Positions 6,431 to 11,027 of a stretch of 11,027 bases of DNA are shown here, one piece after another; within the stretch, counting starts at the first letter, position 1, and each line of letters begins with the position of its first letter. Under the pieces are notes generated by a model. It was not told the origin of the DNA and did no database searches. It saw only the letters and a list, made by a program, of their open reading frames with translations. This DNA comes from JAGWNR01 sp964565685 (GTDB lineage Bacteria; Patescibacteriota; Minisyncoccia; Phycocordibacterales; PALSA-1337), in the NCBI GenBank assembly GCA_964565685.1, contig CAZMFR010000015.1, positions 1 through 11,027 of the forward strand, in the 5' to 3' direction. The position numbers and the translations under genes were made by a program.

Positions 6431-7846
6431 ATGGCAGAAACAACCAAATCGCCTTATTACAAGACTTCGAATCTGCGCGTGCCGCCGCAATCGCTGGAGG
6501 CAGAACGCGCGCTCCTCGGTTCGGTCATGATGCGACCGGAGGTCGTCCACGAAATAATCGACATCATCTCTGACCGCTCTTTTTATTCAGACCGTCATCG
6601 CCTCATCTGGATATCGATGCTCGAGCTCCACAACAAAGCCACGCCGATCGATCTGCTTTCGCTTTCTTCAAAATTAAAGGAAAAAGAATTGCTGGAAACC
6701 ACCGGCGGCATGACATATCTCACAGAATTGGTCCAGAGCGTGCCGTCATCGGCGAACGCAAAATATTACGCCGACATAATCCAGAAAAAACAGCTGATGC
6801 GCGATCTCATCAGCGCTTCGGAATATATCGGCAATCTAGGGTTCGAAGAAAACGGCGAACTGGAAGAGACTCTGGACAAAGCGGAAAAAAGGATATTCGA
6901 CGTGACCAATTTCGCCGGCAACAATCATAAATTCATCGCGCTAAAAGACACTTTGGTCGAAGCATGGGAACGACTTGAGAAACTGCATGAGACTCGCGGC
7001 GAATTGCGCGGCATTCCGACCGGCTACAAAGAGCTGGACAACAAATTGGCCGGCTTGCAAAAATCAGATCTGGTCATATTGGCGGCTAGGCCTTCGATGG
7101 GAAAGACGGCGCTTGCCCTAGACATCGCCCGCAAGGCGGCGGTCGAGCATAATATTCCTGTCGGCATCTTTTCCCTTGAAATGAGCTCGCAACAGCTCGT
7201 TGACCGTATGTTAGCCGCAGAAGCATCGGTTGATGCATGGAAATTGCGTACCGGTCACAACCTATCCATGGAACACGATTTCAAAGCTATTCGTGACGCA
7301 ATGGACCGCCTTTCAAAGGCACCGATCTATATAGACGATCAAGCCGCCAATAATATCTTGAAGATGCGCGCCGTTGCTCGCCGACTGAAGAGCGAAAAAG
7401 GCCTCGGTCTCATTGTTGTCGATTACTTGCAATTGATGGTGCCGACAAATTCTCGTCATAGTGACAATATGGTCCAGCAAGTGACCGAGATTTCTCGTTC
7501 GCTCAAACAACTCGCGCGTGAGCTAGAAGTGCCTGTCCTTGCCCTTTCACAGCTGTCACGCGCCGTCGAACAGCGCGGCGAAGGCGGCAGACCGAAATTG
7601 TCCGACCTGCGCGATTCTGGTTCCATCGAACAGGATGCCGACGTAGTCATGTTCATCCATCGCGAGGACAAGTACAACAAAGACTCCGGCAAGCCGAACA
7701 TCGCCAACATCATCATCGAAAAGCACCGCAACGGCCCGACCGGCACGGTCGAATTGTACTTTGATGAAAAGAAGACGACATTCCTGTCGATTGAGAAGGC
7801 GGATTTTGGAGAGTTTGAAAAGCAACAGGATGATAAACCGTTTTAA
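6431..7846 (+). CDS. dnaB: Replicative DNA helicase DnaB
   Basis: 471 residues, full length and without an intein. The N-terminal DnaB domain (about 14-120, beginning VPPQSLEAERALLGS) is followed by a linker and the RecA-like motor (about 190-465). Visible motifs are Walker A ARPSMGKT (219-226), FSLEMS (247-252), Walker B LIVVDYLQLM (327-336), ALSQLSRAVEQR (371-382) with the following DLRDSGSIEQDAD, and the arginine-finger loop KHRNGPTG (431-438). It forms the hexameric ring that unwinds DNA at the replication fork. A -10 box 6 bases before the ATG suggests a leaderless mRNA. recR follows after 3 bases, so the two are co-transcribed. Confidence 0.98.
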   Translation: MAETTKSPYYKTSNLRVPPQSLEAERALLGSVMMRPEVVHEIIDIISDRSFYSDRHRLIWISMLELHNKATPIDLLSLSSKLKEKELLETTGGMTYLTELVQSVPSSANAKYYADIIQKKQLMRDLISASEYIGNLGFEENGELEETLDKAEKRIFDVTNFAGNNHKFIALKDTLVEAWERLEKLHETRGELRGIPTGYKELDNKLAGLQKSDLVILAARPSMGKTALALDIARKAAVEHNIPVGIFSLEMSSQQLVDRMLAAEASVDAWKLRTGHNLSMEHDFKAIRDAMDRLSKAPIYIDDQAANNILKMRAVARRLKSEKGLGLIVVDYLQLMVPTNSRHSDNMVQQVTEISRSLKQLARELEVPVLALSQLSRAVEQRGEGGRPKLSDLRDSGSIEQDADVVMFIHREDKYNKDSGKPNIANIIIEKHRNGPTGTVELYFDEKKTTFLSIEKADFGEFEKQQDDKPF

Positions 7847-7849
7847 TCC

Positions 7850-8491
7850 ATGGACCCAGTAAATAAACTCATCGAACTATTCTCCGAATTTCCAGGCATC
7901 GGACCGCGGCAGGCGCGACGATTCGCCTATTTCATATTAACGAGGCCGAACGGATTTCTCGACGAATTCACAAAGAACATCCTAGCGGCAAAGAGATCGT
8001 TACGCATATGCTCGTCATGCCAGCGCTTCTTTACTTCCACGCAGGATAGACCTACGTTAAAAACTTGCTCCATTTGTTCTGACGACACTCGCGACCAGAC
8101 CAAACTGATGATAGTGGCACGTGACAGCGATTTTGAGGCCATTGAAAAGAGCGGCGTCTATCACGGTCTCTATTTCATCCTCGGCGGCATCGTGCCGATC
8201 CTAGAAAAAGAGCCGGAAAAGAGGGTGCGGCTGGCGGAACTGAATAAACGTATCCAAGGGCTACCCTTGGATAAAAGTCCAAGGGTAGCCCTTGGACAAG
8301 AAATCATCCTTTCTATGAGCGTCACTCCAGACGGCGAACATACAGCTGAGGTCGTTAAAAGGTTTCTTGAGGATAATCTAGACACTGAAAAAATAAAGAT
8401 AACCATCCTCGGTAAGGGCCTTTCGACAGGAACAGAGCTCGAATATTCAGATACAGAGACACTGAAAAATGCGTTGAAGAATAGAGCTTGA
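7850..8491 (+). CDS. recR: Recombination mediator protein RecR with an in-frame palindromic insertion
   Basis: 213 residues, a little longer than usual for RecR (about 200). It has an N-terminal helix-hairpin-helix (FPGIGPRQARRFA, 14-26), a four-Cys zinc finger (C54, C57, C73, C76), a Toprim domain starting LMIVARDSDFEAIEK (86-100) with GLYFILGG (106-113), and the C-terminal GKGLSTGTELEYSD segment. RecR acts with RecO, and sometimes RecF, to load RecA at single-stranded gaps. Residues 136-150 (QGLPLDKSPRVALGQ), between the Toprim helix ending LNKRI and the strand EIILSMS, are encoded by a double palindrome and look like an insertion absent from typical relatives. The frame is kept. The gene follows dnaB by 3 bases and lacks a Shine-Dalgarno site. 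It is not next to dnaX or ybaB, its common partners elsewhere. It ends in TGA, which shows TGA is a stop here. Confidence 0.96.
   Translation: MDPVNKLIELFSEFPGIGPRQARRFAYFILTRPNGFLDEFTKNILAAKRSLRICSSCQRFFTSTQDRPTLKTCSICSDDTRDQTKLMIVARDSDFEAIEKSGVYHGLYFILGGIVPILEKEPEKRVRLAELNKRIQGLPLDKSPRVALGQEIILSMSVTPDGEHTAEVVKRFLEDNLDTEKIKITILGKGLSTGTELEYSDTETLKNALKNRA
8251..8297. repeat. Double palindromic element inside recR (dispersed palindrome copies 2 and 3)
   Basis: Two 19-bp palindromes, TCCAAGGGCTACCCTTGGA (8253-8271) and TCCAAGGGTAGCCCTTGGA (8278-8296), are exact reverse complements of each other with 6 bases between them. Extra pairing extends the arms to 8251-8273 and 8277-8297. The 44-bp core can fold as two small hairpins or as one 19-bp hairpin. 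It is translated in frame as about 15 residues of RecR. It shares length and arms with the palindromes at 1928 and 9283. Confidence 0.85.
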
Positions 8492-8538
8492 AAAATTGTA
8501 AATTAAACGATATTATCCTTGGTAGAGAAAGGATGATT

Positions 8539-8745
8539 ATGAGCGCACAGAAACTGAAAGAAAAACTCGATGAGGTATGGGAACAGAGGTTCTAAGAGTT
8601 GAAGAAAAAGTCTCTTAATGGCATAGCTACCAGAAGCGGCTATATTGTGGAAATCTGTTCTAACCCGTTCATCCATCCAAGCCGATTTGTCGATCTTCGG
8701 ACCGATAAAGAGGTCGAAGAGGACGAAAACTACGTTCCATTCTGA
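8539..8745 (+). pseudogene. Small gene interrupted by an in-frame TAA
   Basis: One frame runs from ATG 8539 to TGA 8743-8745 and is broken only by TAA at 8593-8595. The first part reads MSAQKLKEKLDEVWEQRF; after the stop it continues for 49 residues, including SGYIVEICSNPFIHP and an acidic end (EVEEDENYVPF). The Shine-Dalgarno-like AAAGGA lies 5 bases before ATG 8539, which favours it over ATG 8533, and a terminator follows 10 bases after the final stop. Both suggest a real gene on this strand. The 3' arm of a 6-bp hairpin (8515-8520 with 8529-8534) covers that Shine-Dalgarno site. Either a point mutation (for example GAA, CAA or AAA to TAA) broke it, or translation restarts at TTG 8599 to give a 48-residue protein. 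Family unknown. It is probably the last member of the dnaB-recR transcript. Confidence 0.5.
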
Positions 8746-8748
8746 AAA

Positions 8749-8780
8749 CAAAAGACCGCCTGGCGAGCGGTTTTCTTTTT
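8749..8780 (+). terminator. Terminator of the dnaB-recR transcript
   Basis: ACCGC (8755-8759) and GCGGT (8767-8771) pair around CTGGCGA, with TTTTCTTTTT following. It points in the plus direction and closes the group dnaB, recR and the interrupted small gene. Confidence 0.75.
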
Positions 8781-8830
8781 CGCTCTTTTTCTTTTCCAGG
8801 AAATCCCCGCAGGAACTTGCGTGAAGAAGG

Positions 8831-8872
8831 TCATTTAGAATATAACCAATTAGTTATAAATGAAAAGAGCAT
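8831..8872 (-). CDS. Possible 13-residue peptide with a perfect Shine-Dalgarno site
   Basis: On the minus strand ATG at 8872 opens a 13-codon frame (MLFSFITNWLYSK) ending in TGA at 8831-8833. It is preceded at a 9-base distance by AAGGAGGT (8882-8889), the full anti-16S complement, in a window where most genes lack such a site. It lies 36 bases downstream of the rplU stop and would be read from the same transcript. The peptide is mostly hydrophobic, like small membrane peptides or toxins. With so short a frame, chance is a serious alternative. The 417 bases between recR and rplU otherwise hold only the interrupted gene and its terminator. Confidence 0.25.
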   Translation of the reverse strand: MLFSFITNWLYSK

Positions 8873-8908
8873 AAAAACACTACCTCCTTCCCGTATCCTT
8901 TTGCTTGA

Positions 8909-9238
8909 TTATTTAAAATCCTCTATCTTCACCGCGAAATATGGCTGACGATGACCGGCTTTTTTGAAGTAACGCGACTTTTGCTTGTAATGAATGACAG
9001 TGACTTTTTGGGCGCGGCTGATCTTGGCGATAGTACCTGTAACCTTGGCTTTTTCGATGTATGGCGTGCCGATAGTAGTGTCTTTGCCGTCATCGGTGAG
9101 CAAGACCTTGTCAAAGACGATCTTGTCGCCCTCTTTGTGCTCTACGCCCTTTACGGCTGGGAGCTTTTCAATGCGAATAAGGTCGCCTTTTGCAACGGTA
9201 TACTGCTTTCCGCCTGTTTCGATGATGGCTATTTCCAT
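8909..9238 (-). CDS. rplU: 50S ribosomal protein L21 (bL21)
   Basis: 109 residues, close to the usual 103-105. It opens with the family start AIIETGGKQYTVAKGD (residues 4-19) and ends with the signature KKAGHRQPYFAVKIEDF (92-108); the central part binds 23S rRNA as a beta barrel. L21 is an early-assembly protein of the large subunit. The start ATG is directly followed by the conserved N-terminus, and upstream there is no Shine-Dalgarno site. A -10 box lies 9 bases away, so the mRNA would have almost no leader. It is downstream of rmuC on the same strand but has its own promoter. Its usual neighbour rpmA is not here but about 7 kb away on the opposite strand. Confidence 0.97.
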   Translation of the reverse strand: MEIAIIETGGKQYTVAKGDLIRIEKLPAVKGVEHKEGDKIVFDKVLLTDDGKDTTIGTPYIEKAKVTGTIAKISRAQKVTVIHYKQKSRYFKKAGHRQPYFAVKIEDFK

Positions 9239-9247
9239 AATTCTTAC

Positions 9248-9276
9248 ATTCTCGCATATTCGGAAAAAGAATGCAA
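9248..9276 (-). promoter_or_regulatory. Candidate rplU promoter
   Basis: On the minus strand, TTGCAT (9271-9276), a 17-bp spacer and GAGAAT (9248-9253) with an extended -10 TGC. The -10 box ends 9 bases before the ATG. The layout matches that of rpmA. A dispersed palindrome lies 5 bases upstream of the -35 box. Confidence 0.45.
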
Positions 9277-9281
9277 ATTCT

Positions 9282-9302
9282 GTCCAAGATCGGATCTTGG
9301 AC
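9282..9302. repeat. Dispersed palindrome, copy 4
   Basis: GTCCAAGATC G GATCTTGGAC: a perfect 10-bp dyad with a single central base. Its inner 19 bases match the TCCAAG family. It lies between the end of rmuC and the rplU promoter. No T-run follows, so it does not look like an ordinary terminator. Confidence 0.75.
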
Positions 9303-9329
9303 TGGCGCTTTTCAAGGCATTGTATTGGT

Positions 9330-10400
9330 TTACTCCCCGACTTCTGGCTTTTCTAGAGCGAGCAAGTCTGCGCCGATGCCCGGCGTCTCGCCAGTGATGC
9401 GCAAAACGTCTTTATCTATTTTCTTGAACTCCTTTCCGGCGCTAGTGTAGTGGTTGACGACGGTTCCTAGAGATATGCCGAGTTTGTTATAATACTCTTC
9501 ATATTTTTTCAAGTGAGTTCCTAGTTGACTGACATGTTTTACGATGTCTTTTGCCGTCTCTTCTATTTGCATCGCTTTTAGCCCCTGCAAAACGGTTTGC
9601 AAGTAAGCCAAAAACGACGTCGGCGAGACGATTATGACTTTGTATTTGCTTGCCGCGCGTTGGATCAAATTATCGCCTTCTTCGACTGACCCGCCTATTT
9701 TATTGACGAGCAAGTCATAATATATAGCTTCATGAGGTATGAACATAAAGGCGAAGTCCATGGTATTCTCGTCCGGCCGGACGTATTTTGACGTCTCCTG
9801 GATGCGCAGCTTGAGATCGTTTATGAAAGATTTTTCAAGGCGTTCTTTTTCCGTCGGATTTTTCTCTTCTACCATTTTATTGTAATTTTCGAGCGAGAAT
9901 TTCGAGTCGATCGGTATTATCTTGTCTTTTACAAAAACTGCCGCATCCACTATTTCGCCGTTCTTGAACGGATATTGCATCTGATATTGTCCTGGAGCCA
10001 AGACGTTCTTGAGGAGCGTTTCCAGATAATATTCGCCGAGTATACCGCGCTGTTTAGGATTCTTGAGGATATCCTCGAGCTCGCGTAGCTGGTCCTGGAC
10101 TGACAGCGACTGCTTGCCGATCTCCTTGACCTGGACGAGCTCGCTCGTGATGTCCTTTATGAGCCGCTGCGATTCGCTGAATTGGCGGTTCAAGGCGCTG
10201 TCGACTGCTTTTGTATTCTCGCCGAGCTTGTCGTCCAGTGTGCGTCGAAGATCGTTCACTTGATTCAGGATGAGCTTGAGGCCTTCGCCGGCGCCGGCGT
10301 CTTCGGCTGGTTTCTCGTTCTTGCGCTTGAAGAGAGCGATGGCCAGAATGACATTGGCAGCAATGGCAACAATGACGAGGGCGATGAGGATGGTTTGCAT
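9330..10400 (-). CDS. rmuC: RmuC family DNA recombination protein
   Basis: 356 residues. One N-terminal membrane segment (about 4-24) is followed by a predicted coiled coil (about 40-115) and the RmuC domain (about 116-335). The domain has the family features KQRGILGEYYLETLL (116-130), a conserved VDAAV (151-155) and IPIDSKFSLENY (162-173), which fit the PD-(D/E)xK nuclease-like core proposed for this family (E123, D152, D165, K167 as candidate residues). FIPHEAIYYDLL (220-231) and VIIVSPTSFLAYLQTV (255-270) are also typical. RmuC limits recombination at inverted repeats in E. coli, although its mechanism is not settled. That is notable in a window full of palindromes. The promoter is an extended -10 box 6 bases before the ATG. 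rplU follows after 91 bases on the same strand. Confidence 0.93.
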   Translation of the reverse strand: MQTILIALVIVAIAANVILAIALFKRKNEKPAEDAGAGEGLKLILNQVNDLRRTLDDKLGENTKAVDSALNRQFSESQRLIKDITSELVQVKEIGKQSLSVQDQLRELEDILKNPKQRGILGEYYLETLLKNVLAPGQYQMQYPFKNGEIVDAAVFVKDKIIPIDSKFSLENYNKMVEEKNPTEKERLEKSFINDLKLRIQETSKYVRPDENTMDFAFMFIPHEAIYYDLLVNKIGGSVEEGDNLIQRAASKYKVIIVSPTSFLAYLQTVLQGLKAMQIEETAKDIVKHVSQLGTHLKKYEEYYNKLGISLGTVVNHYTSAGKEFKKIDKDVLRITGETPGIGADLLALEKPEVGE

Positions 10401-10406
10401 ACGGAA

Positions 10407-10415
10407 ATTATATCA
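10407..10415 (-). promoter_or_regulatory. Extended -10 promoter of rmuC, leaderless geometry
   Basis: On the minus strand TGA-TATAAT (TATAAT at 10407-10412), with 6 bases before the ATG. No good -35 box is seen; its place is taken by the palindrome at 10418-10440. Confidence 0.6.
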
Positions 10416-10417
10416 TA

Positions 10418-10440
10418 TGTACAAGGAGAGACCTTGTACA
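10418..10440. repeat. Dispersed palindrome, copy 5 (TACAAG type)
   Basis: TGTACAAGG AGAGA CCTTGTACA: a perfect 9-bp dyad. Its inner 19 bases (10420-10438) have the same 8-3-8 layout as the TCCAAG copies but with A for C in the arm. It lies between the terminator of the upstream gene and the rmuC -10 box, and overlaps the -35 area. Confidence 0.7.
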
Positions 10441-10471
10441 AAAAACCGCCGCAGCTTGAAGCTGCGGACGG
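10440..10471 (-). terminator. Terminator of the unknown 127-residue gene
   Basis: On the minus strand CCGCAGC and GCTGCGG pair around TTCAA; three further GC pairs lie beyond one bulged base, and TTTTTT follows. It begins 18 bases after the stop of the upstream gene. Confidence 0.85.
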
Positions 10472-10489
10472 GTTTGAGACATCGCGAGA

Positions 10490-10873
10490 TCACTTTTTAT
10501 TGGCAAGCAAGAAGCTGTCGACCTGTTCCGCTGTATCTTCGAACTTCCGAGCCTCTACTTCAAGCTTCTCGCTCAGCTTGTCCAAGAAACCGTCAGCGAT
10601 GAGCTTGGAGAAGTGCAACAGATCATGCCTCGAATGCTCTTGTCTAAGGGTTATCTTGAACACTCCTTGGGTCTTGGTTTCATCGTAGTACTGCACAAAT
10701 TCGCCGCTTGGCCAGATGTCACAATGGAGAGGCAGCTCGAAGCCGCCGGGAAGGTTATCCTTGAGCCAAGATAGGATCATGTCCGTTGCTTCGCGGAGCT
10801 TTTTAGTCTGCTGCGAATATTCCAAACCCGCGCGATAAAGCCGCGCGACGCTTTCAGTCAATGTATCGCTCAT
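10490..10873 (-). CDS. Hypothetical protein, 127 residues
   Basis: The family is not recognised. The protein is soluble, without signal peptide or membrane segment. The N-terminal half is helical (MSDTLTESVARLYRAGLEYSQ), followed by a likely beta region around residues 45-77 (LPLHCDIWPSG, then FVQYYDE and GVFKITLRQ), and a charged helical C-terminal half rich in Lys and Glu. One Cys (C51) and two Trp are present. The ATG at 10873 is supported by AAGGA five bases upstream, a proper Shine-Dalgarno site. A strong terminator follows, so the gene is its own unit on this side. The 154 bases upstream to the window end show no gene or clear promoter. Confidence 0.75.
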   Translation of the reverse strand: MSDTLTESVARLYRAGLEYSQQTKKLREATDMILSWLKDNLPGGFELPLHCDIWPSGEFVQYYDETKTQGVFKITLRQEHSRHDLLHFSKLIADGFLDKLSEKLEVEARKFEDTAEQVDSFLLANKK

Positions 10874-11027
10874 ATGTTTCCTTGTGCTTTAAGTCCACTC
10901 GACTATGTTTTAACGACCTATTCTTCCCCTTCACTTGATGATGGCGGAAGCGAAGCAGGCAGAGTCCCTGTTTCAAACTAGCAACCTTTGAAGTAGGACA
11001 GTTAGAATTAATCATTAGCCACAATTA

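Noticed and set aside
8503..8751. Minus-strand 82-residue frame opposite the interrupted small gene
   Set aside because: It is Phe-rich without a recognisable domain, and its start codon lies right against the terminator hairpin. The plus strand has a ribosome site and a terminator in the right places.
8493..8908. Search for CRISPR, tRNA or tmRNA in the recR-rplU gap
   Set aside because: No regularly spaced repeats and no tRNA-like arms were seen.
8951..9397. Plus-strand frames of 148 and 120 residues over rplU
   Set aside because: They are antisense to a clear L21 gene and run into rmuC; no family features.
10182..10688. Plus-strand 168-residue frame across the 5' part of rmuC and the neighbouring gene
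   Set aside because: It runs antisense to two genes and across a terminator and promoter; its composition fits a mirror of real codons.
10874..11027. Right-end segment looked at for a tRNA T-arm or the end of another gene
   Set aside because: All minus-strand frames hit stops early, and no cloverleaf or clear promoter could be built.

Overview
The window looks like a piece of chromosome from an uncultivated small-genome bacterium, most likely of the Candidate Phyla Radiation (Patescibacteria, Parcubacteria-like). This is an inference from gene style. Housekeeping proteins are short and divergent, most genes lack a Shine-Dalgarno site, several promoters sit so close to the start codon that the mRNA would be leaderless, and short palindromes are scattered between and inside genes. 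TGA is used as an ordinary stop (for example at the end of recR), so the TGA=Gly code of Gracilibacteria/Absconditabacteria is not in use. There are no tRNA or rRNA genes, CRISPR arrays, insertion sequences or phage modules.

Layout. 1-561 is the 3' end of a Cys/Thr/Asn-rich surface or fibre-like protein. It shares a bidirectional terminator with a convergent small lytic transglycosylase/lysozyme-like gene (674-1147, minus). That gene has a clear promoter and a long structured leader. The 449-base gap 1148-1596 holds this leader, an inverted TTTTACCTAT pair, a perfect hairpin and the rpmA promoter. rpmA (L27) is convergent with rplI (L9), which lies downstream of a membrane-anchored S41/CtpA-type protease gene. 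A divergent promoter region separates the protease from a CorA-like transporter gene, followed by cysS. Then comes a plus-strand group: dnaB, recR (3 bases apart) and a small gene interrupted by an in-frame TAA, closed by a terminator. On the minus strand at the right are an unknown 127-residue gene with its own terminator, then rmuC and rplU (L21). The last 154 bases (10874-11027) show no supported gene.

Functionally the window mixes ribosome assembly (L27, L9, L21), translation (CysRS), replication and repair (DnaB, RecR, RmuC) and envelope functions (transglycosylase, CtpA-like protease, CorA-like channel, surface protein). 

The most striking signal is a family of five 19-bp palindromes with the layout T(C/A)CAAG..., a 3-base centre, then ...CTTG(G/T)A. 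They occur at 1928-1946, 8253-8271, 8278-8296, 9283-9301 and 10420-10438. Four are built on TCCAAG and one on TACAAG. Two of them form a 44-bp inverted pair inside recR that is read in frame as about 15 extra residues. This looks like a miniature dispersed palindromic element able to insert into protein-coding sequence. Other points worth a second look are leaderless-type promoters with identical geometry, a possible attenuator before the transglycosylase, a CorA lacking the GMN motif, and the separation of L21 from L27.
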